From contig CP133959.1 of NCBI GenBank assembly GCA_036251705.1, positions 372,001 through 436,000 on the forward strand: DNA of 64,000 nucleotides, given 5' to 3'. Made by a program: the position numbers and the translations under genes. This DNA is from Orbaceae bacterium lpD01 (GTDB lineage Bacteria; Pseudomonadota; Gammaproteobacteria; Enterobacterales; Orbaceae). Each line of letters begins with the position of its first letter. Position 1 is the stretch's first letter. Below, one piece after another: positions 18,715-28,075 of the stretch. Below the pieces are notes generated by a model, which made no database searches, was not told where the DNA came from, and saw nothing but the letters and a program-made list of their open reading frames with translations.

Positions 18715-18739
18715 GAAAAAGATAATTATTCTAAGTGAT

Positions 18740-18755
18740 TACTACCAAAGAGGTA
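18740..18755. promoter_or_regulatory. NarL/NarP-like 7-2-7 site
   Basis: TACTACC-AA-AGAGGTA fits the 7-2-7 arrangement of NarL heptamers (TACYYMT and its complement): the right half is a perfect heptamer and the left has two mismatches. It lies about 150 nt upstream of narK. No narX/narL/narP/narQ gene is in the window. Confidence 0.4.
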
Positions 18756-19179
18756 GGTGTGGATTATTTCTTAAAATGTCAATTAAATACAATGAGTTGT
18801 TATGATTTATTTTTTGTTTGGATCATAATTTATCGCTGTTAATAGCGTGGTTTGTCTGTGAGTTATGCTGAGCTATAATACATTGATAGTGGTAAAAGCG
18901 CTTGGCTGGTACCGGTAATCTAGCTATGAATTGGCGAGCAGATAGATTTTATTTGCTGATTATCAAGATGTTTAATACACTGCATAGCATACCGATAACG
19001 AGATATTGATTTTCATTATATCTTGTTTGTTTCAGTTTTCTGGTGAAGTACAATAAATCATCATAAAGTATGATTTGTCTGGGTTTTACGAAATACGTAA
19101 TAAGATGTATATGTGATGTATAATTGCATATCATTGATAATCAGGAAATATTTAAGCTAATCAATAAAATAGATTATTT

Positions 19180-19749
19180 ATGACAACAAATAGATTAATT
19201 GCCTTTAATAAACCTTATGGGGTAGTTAGCCAGTTCTCATCACACGAGAAACATGATTCATTAAAACAGTACATTACTGAATCTGGATTTTATCCAGCTG
19301 GTCGGTTGGATACCGATAGCGAAGGTTTGTTATTGTTAACCAATGATGGACATTTACAGGCAAAAATTGCTGAGCCAAAGTTTAAACTTGAAAAAACCTA
19401 TTGGGCCCAAGTGGAGGGGCTTATCTCTTTACCTACGCTTGAAAGGTTAGCTCAGGGAGTTGAACTGAAAGAGTTCACTACCGCGCCAGCCAAAGTAGCT
19501 ATGCTTGATGAACCAACTTGCCTTTGGTTACGCGATCCACCGATTCGTGAACGGAAAAGTATTCCGACCTCATGGCTCAGTATCACTATCAAAGAGGGTA
19601 AAAATCGTCAGGTTAGGCGAATGTGTGCGGCGGTTGGTTTTCCTTGCTTGCGTTTAGTCAGAGTGCAGATTGGTGATTTTAATTTATTTGATCATGGACC
19701 GGCTTTAGGTGAGTGGAATTTCATTGCGGTGAATCAGTTATTTAAATAG
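19180..19749 (+). CDS. rluE: 23S rRNA pseudouridine synthase (RluE type)
   Basis: RluE isomerises one uridine of 23S rRNA (U2457 in E. coli) to pseudouridine. The 189-residue protein has the RsuA-family core with the catalytic Asp in AGRLDTDSEGLLLLTNDG (Asp44) and the segment DPPIRERKSIPTSWL that is typical of RluE rather than RluB/F/RsuA. There is no N-terminal S4 domain, as expected for RluE. It is followed 110 nt later by ftsY. Confidence 0.9.
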   Translation: MTTNRLIAFNKPYGVVSQFSSHEKHDSLKQYITESGFYPAGRLDTDSEGLLLLTNDGHLQAKIAEPKFKLEKTYWAQVEGLISLPTLERLAQGVELKEFTTAPAKVAMLDEPTCLWLRDPPIRERKSIPTSWLSITIKEGKNRQVRRMCAAVGFPCLRLVRVQIGDFNLFDHGPALGEWNFIAVNQLFK

Positions 19750-19859
19750 TATCAGCTTTAATGGCATAGATTTGAGAAAAATTTTATTTTAGTGAATAAT
19801 AAGAACTATTCTATCGATAGATGACTATCGTTATCTAGACAATCAAGGTTAATTCGTTA

Positions 19860-20813
19860 ATGAGTGAAGAGAAAAAAGTGGGTTTTTTTGTCCGCTTAAA
19901 ACAAGGCTTATTTAAGACCAAGAAAAATATTGGTTCAGGTTTTTTAAATCTTTTTCGTGGCAAAAAAATAGATGATGATCTGTTTGAAATGCTTGAAGAG
20001 CAGTTATTAATCGCTGATGTGGGTATCGGAACCACACAAAAGCTGATTAAATCTCTGACTGAGCATGCCTCTCGCAAAGAATTGAAAGACGCTGATGCTC
20101 TGCATGATTTACTCAAGCAGGAGATGACGGAAATATTAAATCAGGTCGATGGTAAACTCGATACTTCGGCACATCGTCCGTTTGTTATTCTAATGGTTGG
20201 CGTCAATGGTGTGGGGAAAACAACGACCATTGGTAAATTAGCCCGCCAGTTCCAGGCGGAAGGAAAATCGGTCATGCTAGCGGCCGGTGATACCTTCCGG
20301 GCGGCGGCAGTTGAGCAGTTACAAGAGTGGGGAAATCGTAATCATATCCCTGTGATTGCCCAGCATACTAATGCCGACTCAGCTTCGGTTATTTTTGATG
20401 CGATGCAGGCAGCAAAAGCTAAAAATATTGATGTATTGATAGCCGATACCGCCGGCCGTTTACAAAATAAAGCGCACCTGATGGATGAGTTGAAGAAAAT
20501 TGTGCGCGTCATGAAAAAGCAAGACGAGAGTGCGCCACATGAAATTATGCTGACGATTGATGCGGGTACTGGACAAAATGCGATCAGTCAGACCCAATTA
20601 TTTGATGATGCGGTCGGTTTAACCGGAATAACCTTAACGAAGCTAGATGGAACGGCCAAAGGTGGCATCATCTTTAGCCTTGCCGATCAGTTTTCGATTC
20701 CTATTCGCTATATCGGTGTCGGTGAAAAAATTGAAGATCTGAGACCTTTTGTCGCAACTGATTTTATTGATGCGCTGTTTTCACAAGAAGAGCGTGAGGA
20801 TGCATCATCATGA
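19860..20813 (+). CDS. ftsY: Signal recognition particle receptor FtsY, short form
   Basis: FtsY is the SRP receptor GTPase that docks ribosome-nascent-chain complexes at the membrane. The NG domain is complete: GVNGVGKTT P-loop at residues 114-122, DTFRAAAVEQL, DTAGR and TKLDG. The protein has only 317 residues against about 497 in E. coli because the acidic N-terminal A domain is missing; a short Lys-rich, amphipathic leader (GFFVRLKQGLFKTKKNIGSG) remains. It overlaps ftsE by 4 nt in the conserved ftsY-ftsE-ftsX operon. Confidence 0.96.
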   Translation: MSEEKKVGFFVRLKQGLFKTKKNIGSGFLNLFRGKKIDDDLFEMLEEQLLIADVGIGTTQKLIKSLTEHASRKELKDADALHDLLKQEMTEILNQVDGKLDTSAHRPFVILMVGVNGVGKTTTIGKLARQFQAEGKSVMLAAGDTFRAAAVEQLQEWGNRNHIPVIAQHTNADSASVIFDAMQAAKAKNIDVLIADTAGRLQNKAHLMDELKKIVRVMKKQDESAPHEIMLTIDAGTGQNAISQTQLFDDAVGLTGITLTKLDGTAKGGIIFSLADQFSIPIRYIGVGEKIEDLRPFVATDFIDALFSQEEREDASS

Positions 20814-21481
20814 TTCGCTTCGAGTCGGTGAGTAAAGTTTACTCTGGTAGCCGGCCAGCACTTCAAAATATTAGTTTTGCGATGAAACCGGGAGAGATGG
20901 CATTTTTAACCGGTCACTCCGGTGCAGGAAAGAGTACGTTATTAAGACTAATTTGTGGTTTAGATCGGGCTAATGATGGTCGAGTGCTACTCAATGATCA
21001 TGAGATCAATCGGTTGAGAAAACAAGATTTACCTTTTTTGCGTCGACATATTGGTATGATTTTTCAGGATCATCAATTACTGATGGATCACACGGTTTAT
21101 GATAATGTCGCGATACCGCTGATTATTCTTGGTAAACCGATGGAGGAGATTCGTCGGCGCGTATCGGCCGCTTTAGATAAAGTTGGGTTGATTGATAAAT
21201 TAAAGTGTTATCCAATCCAGTTATCAGGTGGTGAGCAGCAGCGTGTCGGCATTGCCCGAGCGATAGTTAACAAACCTATGATTCTACTGGCTGATGAGCC
21301 AACCGGTAATTTAGATGATAAATTATCAAAAGATATTTTAAAGTTGTTCGAAGAATTTAATCAGACCGGCGTGACTGTTTTGATGGCCACCCATAATATG
21401 GCTTTAATTCGTCGTAAGCATTACCGAATACTGAATTTAAGCCAAGGTCGATTAGCAGGAGATTCACAACATGGCGATTAA
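20810..21481 (+). CDS. ftsE: Cell-division ATP-binding protein FtsE
   Basis: FtsE is the ATPase of the FtsEX complex, which controls septal peptidoglycan hydrolysis through its membrane partner. It has Walker [10 protein letters not shown], the ABC signature [14 protein letters not shown] and Walker [13 protein letters not shown] in a 223-residue protein, the normal length. It overlaps ftsY by 4 nt and ftsX by 11 nt. Confidence 0.97.
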   Translation: MIRFESVSKVYSGSRPALQNISFAMKPGEMAFLTGHSGAGKSTLLRLICGLDRANDGRVLLNDHEINRLRKQDLPFLRRHIGMIFQDHQLLMDHTVYDNVAIPLIILGKPMEEIRRRVSAALDKVGLIDKLKCYPIQLSGGEQQRVGIARAIVNKPMILLADEPTGNLDDKLSKDILKLFEEFNQTGVTVLMATHNMALIRRKHYRILNLSQGRLAGDSQHGD

Positions 21482-22418
21482 GAAACAGAGTGAAAAGCAT
21501 GTTTTTTTCCATCGCTGGTGCCGTCAAATTAATTATGCCTGGCGAAATGTGTTTAATGATATTCGCCAGCATTTACTCGCTTCGATTTTAACGATTATCG
21601 TGATTGCGATTTCGATTACTTTGCCAACCATCTGTTATTTATTGTGGAAAAATGTTAATCAGGCTGCGCACCAGTGGTATCCAACGCCCAATTTAACGGC
21701 TTACTTAAATAAAGATATCTCACCAGAACAAACGGCTATTTTGCGAGCAAAAATCACCGCTTTTCCTGAGGTTGAAAAACTCACTTATCTTTCCCGCGAT
21801 GAAACACTGGAAGAGTTTCAGTCATGGTCTGGTTTTAGTGATGCCATTGAACTATTAGCTCAAAATCCGCTACCCGCAGTGATGATTGTGATACCAACAG
21901 ATGATGCAAAACAAACTATTATTTTGCATGATTTACAAAAAAAGATAGCGGCTCTAGCTAATGTTGATGATGTGCGTTTAGATGATAGTTGGTTTACACG
22001 TCTGACAGCCTTAACCGGCATGGTGGGCACCATTGCCTGGACATTATCTATTTTAATGATTATAGCGGTCTCTTTGGTGATAGGTAATAGTATCCGGTTA
22101 ATGATTTTTGCCAGACGGCAAACTATTACCGTCATGCAGCTGATTGGCGCGACGGAAGGATTTATCCTGCGGCCATTTTTATATAGTGGTATGTTTCATG
22201 GTTTGGTTAGTGCTATTTTGGCGCTGGTTCTATCGGAAATATTTATTTTTAGAATAGATTCAATTATATTGAATGTCTCGTCTATTTTTGGAACAATATT
22301 CACCATGAGTGGTTTATCCTGGGACGAAAGTTTATTTATCATACTGCTTTCAACGATTCTGGGATGGTTTTCCGCCTGGGTTGCCACCAAAAAATATTTG
22401 CGAATTACCAATAAGTGA
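21471..22418 (+). CDS. ftsX: Cell-division membrane protein FtsX
   Basis: FtsX is the four-helix membrane subunit of FtsEX; its periplasmic loop activates amidase activators such as EnvC. The protein has one membrane segment near residues 40-60, a periplasmic domain (about 65-170) and three C-terminal segments, total 315 residues. The position between ftsE and rpoH is the same as in E. coli. Confidence 0.95.
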   Translation: MAIKKQSEKHVFFHRWCRQINYAWRNVFNDIRQHLLASILTIIVIAISITLPTICYLLWKNVNQAAHQWYPTPNLTAYLNKDISPEQTAILRAKITAFPEVEKLTYLSRDETLEEFQSWSGFSDAIELLAQNPLPAVMIVIPTDDAKQTIILHDLQKKIAALANVDDVRLDDSWFTRLTALTGMVGTIAWTLSILMIIAVSLVIGNSIRLMIFARRQTITVMQLIGATEGFILRPFLYSGMFHGLVSAILALVLSEIFIFRIDSIILNVSSIFGTIFTMSGLSWDESLFIILLSTILGWFSAWVATKKYLRITNK

Positions 22419-22448
22419 TGGTAGTTTAATAGTCTTAAGCTAAGAAGT

Positions 22449-22464
22449 TGTGAACTAAATCACA
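22449..22464. promoter_or_regulatory. Consensus CRP site upstream of rpoH
   Basis: TGTGA-ACTAAA-TCACA is a perfect CRP core (TGTGA-N6-TCACA). Its centre (22456.5) is about 40 nt upstream of where transcription would start if TATATA/TATAGA near 22484-22491 is the -10, which is the class II activator spacing. E. coli rpoH also has a CRP-dependent promoter, and a crp gene is present at 29577-30209. Confidence 0.75.
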
Positions 22465-22569
22465 ATATTATGGTCTAACTTTATATATAGACATAAGCAA
22501 CGGTTGGTTTTTATTTTAATTAAGATGAATCAAGTTGCTTTTATCGAATGACAATATAAGGGGTATTAT

Positions 22570-23430
22570 ATGAGTGCTGAAATGAAGTTGTCTGCAGTTA
22601 CTTTAATCCCACAAGGTAGTATTGAAGCTTATGTCAGAATGGTTAACTCTTATCCGATGTTAACAGCAGAAGAGGAAAAAGAGTTAGGTGAGCGTCTTTA
22701 TTACAATGATGATTTAGAAGCTGCAAAATTAATGGTGCTATCGCACCTACGATTTGTTGCGCATATTGCGCGTAATTATTCTGGTTATGGATTACCACAA
22801 GCCGATCTTATTCAGGAAGGTAATATTGGCTTGATGAAAGCGGTTCGTCGTTTTAACCCAGAGATGGGTGTGCGATTAGTCTCTTTTGCGGTGCACTGGA
22901 TTAAAGCTGAAATTCACGAATATGTGCTAAAAAACTGGCGTATTGTCAAAGTTGCGACAACCAAAGCGCAGCGTAAATTATTTTTTAATCTAAGAAAGTC
23001 CAAACAGCGTTTGGGCTGGTTTAATAGCGAAGAAGTGAAGGTTGTTGCTGATGAGTTAGGTGTGACGACTAAAGATGTACTTGAGATGGAGTCACGTATG
23101 GCGGCTCAGGATATGTCTTTTGATATGGATAATGATGATGACGAGAATTCCATTGTTGCACCTGCACTTTATTTAGAGGATGCGGGGTCTAATTTCTCTC
23201 AGTCGATTGAAGATGATAACTGGGAAGATGATGCAACTGATAAACTTAATCATGCATTAGCATCGCTTGATGAACGTAGTCAGGATATTATTCGTGCTCG
23301 TTGGCTTGATGCCGATGACAGTAAGTCAACATTACAGCAGCTTGCTGATAAGTATCAGGTTTCTGCTGAGCGTATTCGTCAGTTAGAAAAAAACGCGATG
23401 AAAAAAATGCGCGTAGCGATTGACGTTTAA
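22570..23430 (+). CDS. rpoH: RNA polymerase heat-shock sigma factor sigma-32
   Basis: Sigma-32 directs RNA polymerase to heat-shock promoters such as the one I see before lon. The 286-residue protein has region 2 ([36 protein letters not shown] split around residues 75-115), the RpoH-box region and a C-terminal region 4 helix-turn-helix ([21 protein letters not shown]). It lies 151 nt after ftsX with its own CRP-linked promoter, and a strong terminator follows. Confidence 0.96.
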   Translation: MSAEMKLSAVTLIPQGSIEAYVRMVNSYPMLTAEEEKELGERLYYNDDLEAAKLMVLSHLRFVAHIARNYSGYGLPQADLIQEGNIGLMKAVRRFNPEMGVRLVSFAVHWIKAEIHEYVLKNWRIVKVATTKAQRKLFFNLRKSKQRLGWFNSEEVKVVADELGVTTKDVLEMESRMAAQDMSFDMDNDDDENSIVAPALYLEDAGSNFSQSIEDDNWEDDATDKLNHALASLDERSQDIIRARWLDADDSKSTLQQLADKYQVSAERIRQLEKNAMKKMRVAIDV

Positions 23431-23450
23431 TCCTCTCATTGATGTATAAA

Positions 23451-23480
23451 AGCCGAATTAAGTTAATTCGGCTTTTTTAT
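23451..23480. terminator. Bidirectional terminator after rpoH
   Basis: AGCCGAATTAA (23451-23461) pairs perfectly with TTAATTCGGCT (23463-23473), followed by a T-run on the plus strand and, in the other direction, by TTTTATA. It lies between the convergent rpoH and the sugar isomerase-like gene and can end both transcripts. Confidence 0.88.
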
Positions 23481-23486
23481 TTTTCG

Positions 23487-24308
23487 CTATGCTGATTCGG
23501 CCACGCGTCTGATGAGTGCTCTGGCATCCTCGATATACATCTTTGCTCTTTCGATAGGTGATTTATGCAGTGCTAACACATCGTTACAGCACTCAATTGA
23601 GATCGGCATTTCGGGTAAGGCGCAGAGTAAAGAGATTAAATCGATACCGCCACGGCCCGGCGATAAACGATAGTTTCGTGCTTGGTAGAGTAAACCCTCG
23701 GTATCTTGTGGCTTCTCTTTAGTGCCGTCACACAATTGCATATAACGCCAACAATCTTTAGGGACTAATTTCAGATCATCTAAGGTATTTGCACCACGAT
23801 CAAAATGTAATGGATCAATAATCAAACCCTGATTGTTTTGATTTGATTGCGTTAGTAACTCAACGGCAGATTTCACATTGGGTACATTGGTCCATGGCAT
23901 CGGTTCTATATTTATCGCAATGCCCAATGGTGCGGCAATATCACAGAGTTGAGCAAAATTATCTGCAAGGCGACTGGGTTCGGGATCGTTACCAGCCAGT
24001 AACACCTGGTTCGCACCTAAGCGAGCACCCGTTTCAAGTACCGGTAAGAAATTAATCACGCGGGTATCTGGTTTAAGACGGAAAATTTCAATATCCAGTA
24101 CTTTAATACCGGTCTCTTTTAGCCGCTGTTCTACTTCCCGAATTAAAGGTGTATTACCGACTGTGGCATAGACTGGCTCAGTTGGGGTTGCCGGAATCAA
24201 ACGCAAACCAACATGTGTGTAGCCCGCTTCTGCAGCAACAATCACTTGATTGGCAGGGGACACATCTAAAACAGTGAGGGCAGCAAGCCCGATAGGACGT
24301 TCAGCCAT
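23487..24308 (-). CDS. Sugar phosphate isomerase/epimerase family protein (TIM barrel)
   Basis: This 273-residue protein belongs to the xylose isomerase-like TIM-barrel superfamily (AP endonuclease 2 fold), which includes IolE, IolI, hydroxypyruvate isomerase and various epimerases. Candidate metal ligands are Glu135 (INIEPMPW), Asp165 and His168 (IIDPLHFD) and Glu239 (ISIECC). I cannot name the substrate. No sugar transporter or kinase lies next to it; it stands alone, convergent with rpoH. No signal peptide is visible. Confidence 0.8.
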   Translation of the reverse strand: MAERPIGLAALTVLDVSPANQVIVAAEAGYTHVGLRLIPATPTEPVYATVGNTPLIREVEQRLKETGIKVLDIEIFRLKPDTRVINFLPVLETGARLGANQVLLAGNDPEPSRLADNFAQLCDIAAPLGIAINIEPMPWTNVPNVKSAVELLTQSNQNNQGLIIDPLHFDRGANTLDDLKLVPKDCWRYMQLCDGTKEKPQDTEGLLYQARNYRLSPGRGGIDLISLLCALPEMPISIECCNDVLALHKSPIERAKMYIEDARALIRRVAESA

Positions 24309-24543
24309 TTTTTATAACCTCCAAAATAGTAATATATAAAAACTGGCTGAGTGAGTTAATGATAGGCAGAGCCACATTGCATATTTTATGATTAATTTTA
24401 GGTATATTGGTGGCTGCGTTTAACGGTATTAATATAATCTATCTATTTAATTTTAAATGATTAACTCAGCTTTTAGAGGATCATTCTATACTGATTTAGG
24501 CGGTTAATCACTTACTTTATTGAAGGATAAAAATAAGGATGAG

Positions 24544-25872
24544 TCATGTACTTATTTTACAGCTGATGTAATGATTATGCGAAATCTCGATTTGGTTTCC
24601 TTGCCCTTCCTGCGTGACAAAAACGCCGACTGCCGTAATAATCTGCTCATTATAATAGATAATTGGAATACGCTGGCGCATCCAAGGTGCAATACCTAAT
24701 TCCTGCCAAATTTTTTTAATTGGCCTGGAGCCTTGACGTCCGACGATATTAAGACGGCCCTGCGCTTGAAAGCGCACAGTGACTTTTTCATTTTTGTTCG
24801 GTAATCGTAAATTACCACGGGATATTTTATCGATAGTTAACCGGCCTAGATGATCAGGGAGTAGTAAAGGGGTGGCTAAATCCCATTCTATGGTTTCGTT
24901 GATTAATTGCATGTGTTGCGGTACCAAGTAGAGTTGCGCCTGATATCGCCTAATCGTATAGTCATTTATCACAAACTGTGGATTGGCATCTTCTTTGGCT
25001 AACGCGACGGTATGCCAGATTAGGTTGAGTTGTTGTCTGGCAGGCATTTCAACATGATGATGCTTAAACCAAGCGCGCAATATAGCGTTACGCTTGATAT
25101 CTGACATCGTCAAGAGTGGTGCGATATTGAGATTATGATGGTGGTCGATACAGTTGGCTATCTCATCATGGAGCAATTCGGCGATTAGCGCCGTTTCTTC
25201 AGCGCAGATTGCCGCACAGCGCGATACCATTTGATGAAAATAAGGCCAGCGCTGTTTGAATTTAGGAATAATTTGTAACCGTAAAAAATTGCGGTCATAA
25301 CGATCATCTTGATTACTCTCATCCTCTATCCAGATTAGGCCAAAATGATTGGCGTAGTCTTCAATTTGACTACGTGAGATAGTTAATAACGGCCGAATTA
25401 AGGACGTTGTAGCAAAATTGCTTATATCGGGCATCGCCGATAATCCGGTTGGACCACTACCGCGTTTTAATGCCAGTAAAAAAGTTTCCGATTGGTCATC
25501 TTGATGCTGAGCTGCCATCACCACTTCATTTACCAGCAGCGCCTGCTTAATCGCCTGATATCTAGCTTGTCTGGCTTGTGCTTCAATATTACCGTTTTGC
25601 TGAATATTGACCTTGGTAATGTGTAAAGGTACATCCCACTGTTTACAGACGGTTTCACAGTGTGCTGCCCACTTATCAGCATGTATACTTAAACCGTGAT
25701 GAATATAGATAGCACGCAGCTTGAGCCCATATTGTGTCCGTAAAGTGACTAAGGCATGTAACAATACTGTAGAATCGATACCCCCGCTAAAGGCAACCAA
25801 AATTGCTGGTGCCTGATTTAAATAGGGCTTTATTGCCTTAAAAATAGACTGTGGATTATCTGAATCTGTCAT
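24544..25872 (-). CDS. tilS: tRNA(Ile)-lysidine synthase
   Basis: TilS attaches lysine to C34 of the tRNA that reads AUA, changing its identity to isoleucine; it is essential in nearly all bacteria. The PP-loop motif AFSGGIDST is at residues 28-34, followed by the N-type ATPase core, and the C-terminal TilS domain carries LNIVGRQGSRPIKKIWQELGIAPWMRQR (split here in mention). I start at the ATG at 25872 (442 residues); a TTG at 25896 is open in frame but abuts the metC stop and lacks a binding site. metC lies immediately upstream, an unusual neighbour. Confidence 0.93.
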   Translation of the reverse strand: MTDSDNPQSIFKAIKPYLNQAPAILVAFSGGIDSTVLLHALVTLRTQYGLKLRAIYIHHGLSIHADKWAAHCETVCKQWDVPLHITKVNIQQNGNIEAQARQARYQAIKQALLVNEVVMAAQHQDDQSETFLLALKRGSGPTGLSAMPDISNFATTSLIRPLLTISRSQIEDYANHFGLIWIEDESNQDDRYDRNFLRLQIIPKFKQRWPYFHQMVSRCAAICAEETALIAELLHDEIANCIDHHHNLNIAPLLTMSDIKRNAILRAWFKHHHVEMPARQQLNLIWHTVALAKEDANPQFVINDYTIRRYQAQLYLVPQHMQLINETIEWDLATPLLLPDHLGRLTIDKISRGNLRLPNKNEKVTVRFQAQGRLNIVGRQGSRPIKKIWQELGIAPWMRQRIPIIYYNEQIITAVGVFVTQEGQGNQIEISHNHYISCKIST

Positions 25873-25896
25873 CGTGCTTCTATCTATTCTCTTCAA

Positions 25897-27090
25897 TTAG
25901 GCGATACGCGCAAATGCAGCTTGAAGATCCGCAATCAAATCATCGTAGTCCTCTAAACCGATATGGACACGAAACAGTGTCCCTGAAAAATTAACGCCAG
26001 ATAAGGGCCTGATTTGGGCGATCTCTTCAGGTTGGTTGGCGAGAATCAGTGATTCAAATCCACCCCAAGAATAAGCCATGGCAAAGTGTGAAAAATGGTC
26101 TAAAAAGTCAGCCAGTTGCTTATCGGTTAATTTTTGTTTGAGTACAAAAGAGAACAATCCGCTACAACCAGAGAAGTCCCGACTGAAATATTGATGACCT
26201 GCGCAGCTTGGCAGGGCGGGATGATTGACGGTTGCCACTTGTGGATGCGCCGCCAGCCAATGCGCTATTTTCAGACTGTTTTCTTGGTGAATCTTTAATC
26301 GTGCAGCAAGTGTTCTTAAGCCTCTTGAGCCAAGATAGGCCGTATCAGCATCACAGGTTTGTCCCATCAGATAAGACTGCTCCCTTAAGCGATCAAAACA
26401 GCGACTATTGGCCACCGCAGTACCCAACATCGCATCCGAATGGCCGATGATATATTTTGTCGCCGCCTGAATGGAGATATCTGCACCATGAGCAAGGGGT
26501 TTAAAGAGTACGCCGGCAGCCCAGGTATTATCAACGATAATAATTAAATCTGGATTGGCTGCGTGCGCCGCTTGAATAATCGCTGGAATATCTTGTACTT
26601 CCATAGTAATCGAGCCTGGTGACTCAAGAAAAAGCACTTTCGTATTAGGCTTAATATAATCTGTAATCTCCGCGCCGACTTGTGCGGGAATATAATCAGT
26701 TTGAATATTCAGACGCCTTAGGACGCCATGACAAAAATCTTGGGTTGGCTCATAAGCGGTTTCTGTTACCAGTACATGATCACCGGCTGAAACAAAGGCG
26801 AGAATGGCATTGGCTATGGCGGCTGCACCACAAGAATAAAGATAACAGCCAGCCCCGCCTTCAATTTCGGTCATCGCATCTTGTAAGGCAAAATGGGTTA
26901 GCGTGCCACGTCGGCCATAATATAAGGCGCCGTGATTACGCTCTTTTGCGGCTTGTTTTTTAGCGGCGACCGAATCAAATATTAATGAAGAGGCTTTTTG
27001 AATAACAGGATTAACCGAACCTTGTGTATAACGCTGTTTGCGGCCAGCACTCACTAGCGTAGTTTGCATTTTTGTCTGCTTCATTGCCAT
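25897..27090 (-). CDS. metC: Cystathionine beta-lyase
   Basis: MetC cleaves cystathionine to homocysteine, pyruvate and ammonia in methionine synthesis. The PLP-binding Lys is in [16 protein letters not shown], and the protein aligns throughout with E. coli MetC ([58 protein letters not shown]), which separates it from the gamma-synthase MetB present at 58278-59429. I chose the ATG at 27090 (397 residues); 27084 is an alternative. It is followed directly by tilS with no gap. Confidence 0.93.
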   Translation of the reverse strand: MAMKQTKMQTTLVSAGRKQRYTQGSVNPVIQKASSLIFDSVAAKKQAAKERNHGALYYGRRGTLTHFALQDAMTEIEGGAGCYLYSCGAAAIANAILAFVSAGDHVLVTETAYEPTQDFCHGVLRRLNIQTDYIPAQVGAEITDYIKPNTKVLFLESPGSITMEVQDIPAIIQAAHAANPDLIIIVDNTWAAGVLFKPLAHGADISIQAATKYIIGHSDAMLGTAVANSRCFDRLREQSYLMGQTCDADTAYLGSRGLRTLAARLKIHQENSLKIAHWLAAHPQVATVNHPALPSCAGHQYFSRDFSGCSGLFSFVLKQKLTDKQLADFLDHFSHFAMAYSWGGFESLILANQPEEIAQIRPLSGVNFSGTLFRVHIGLEDYDDLIADLQAAFARIA

Positions 27091-27372
27091 CTTATCCAAT
27101 CATAATAGAGTGATGTTTAGCATAGCAGGATTAGCCTGTTTTTCAAATCCTAACCTAATTACTTTATCAAAAGCAGCGAATAAAGACGGATTGATGGCAT
27201 AAATATAGCAGCGACTAAAGCCTGATACTGAGTTATCACATAGGGTAGCGAATCAGCTACAGGCTTATCTCGTGATGACTATAGGATTTGTAATAGGGTT
27301 AAGATATACTGAGTATCTGAAAATAGTTGAGCCAAGATATTTTATCCTCACTGGCAAGATGGGATCTTTGCA

Positions 27373-28053
27373 GTGATAAATACCGAGACATTCATGCCTA
27401 ATAGTCATCCCCAAAATAGTGATATTATCGTTTATTTAGCGCATTTAGACGACTTTAATGAAGCATCATTGATGGCTGACGAGCGAATTCCGAATTGGGT
27501 TAAACGGCAGGCACAAACATTAGCGGATAAGCGTAAAATACAGTTTCTAGCCTGCCGATTACTATTAAGTCATATTCTGCGAGATCATTATCAGTTTGAT
27601 GGTTTACCGAATATCGAAATAAGCGCGAATGGACGCCCTCAATTTATGGATAAACAAGCCCCTGATTTTAATATTAGTCATAGCCAATCAGCGATTGCTG
27701 TTGCGGTATGTCGGTATGGCAGAATTGGTTTAGATATAGAGTGGCACCGCCAGCGCAAAAATATTGATAAGGTTACGGATAACTTTTTCTCGCCATCAGA
27801 GTCTTTATGGCTTCATCAGCAGTCTGATCAATTAACGGCTTTTTGGTTATTATGGACGGTTCGCGAGTCAGCTTTAAAACTCTATGCAAAGGGCGTCTGG
27901 CAAATGCGTCAGTTAACAGTGATACCTGAGCCATTATCGGTATCTGCAGATTTTGCGCCACAGATTTATACTATTTATCGTCGATTTGATGATATTCATT
28001 TATCGATATCATCAAATCTAAAGATCGCTCAGGTTAAGGTTATTCGCTTTTAA
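27373..28053 (+). CDS. 4'-phosphopantetheinyl transferase (AcpT/Sfp type)
   Basis: This 226-residue protein is a phosphopantetheinyl transferase that moves the pantetheine arm of CoA to a carrier protein serine. Motifs are clear: GRPQF then FNISHSQ (about 100-105), RIGLDIEW with metal ligands Asp121 and Glu123, and FWLLWTVRESALKLYAKG, where Glu165 completes the site (WxxRES instead of the usual WxxKEA). No polyketide or siderophore genes lie nearby, so the partner is unknown; an AcpT-like role is possible. The start is uncertain: GTG at 27373 or ATG at 27394. Confidence 0.88.
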   Translation: MINTETFMPNSHPQNSDIIVYLAHLDDFNEASLMADERIPNWVKRQAQTLADKRKIQFLACRLLLSHILRDHYQFDGLPNIEISANGRPQFMDKQAPDFNISHSQSAIAVAVCRYGRIGLDIEWHRQRKNIDKVTDNFFSPSESLWLHQQSDQLTAFWLLWTVRESALKLYAKGVWQMRQLTVIPEPLSVSADFAPQIYTIYRRFDDIHLSISSNLKIAQVKVIRF

Positions 28054-28075
28054 TATCTTACTTAAAAAAGATATT
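28052..28075. terminator. Weak convergent terminator
   Basis: AATATCTT (28052-28059) pairs with AAGATATT (28068-28075) and is followed on the plus strand by TTCTTTC. It overlaps the stop codons of the two convergent genes, which end 8 nt apart. The stem is AT-rich, so strength is doubtful. Confidence 0.4.

Larger units (their letters stand above)
18596..19179. other. Divergent regulatory gap between narK and rluE
   Basis: This 584-nt AT-rich stretch must hold the narK and rluE promoters. I see no gene. Near narK are a perfect 14-bp palindrome overlapping a longer inverted repeat (18680-18714) and a NarL/NarP-like site (18740-18755). I found no full TTGAT-N4-ATCAA FNR site. The rest (about 18780-19179) holds only short inverted repeats. 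Confidence 0.5.

Noticed and set aside
18596-19179. Search for a canonical FNR site TTGAT-N4-ATCAA before narK
   Set aside because: No match with both halves; only scattered half sites occur.
25897-27090. Annotating this PLP gene as metB
   Set aside because: Its sequence follows the cystathionine beta-lyase MetC; the gamma-synthase MetB is the gene at 58278-59429 next to metJ and metF.
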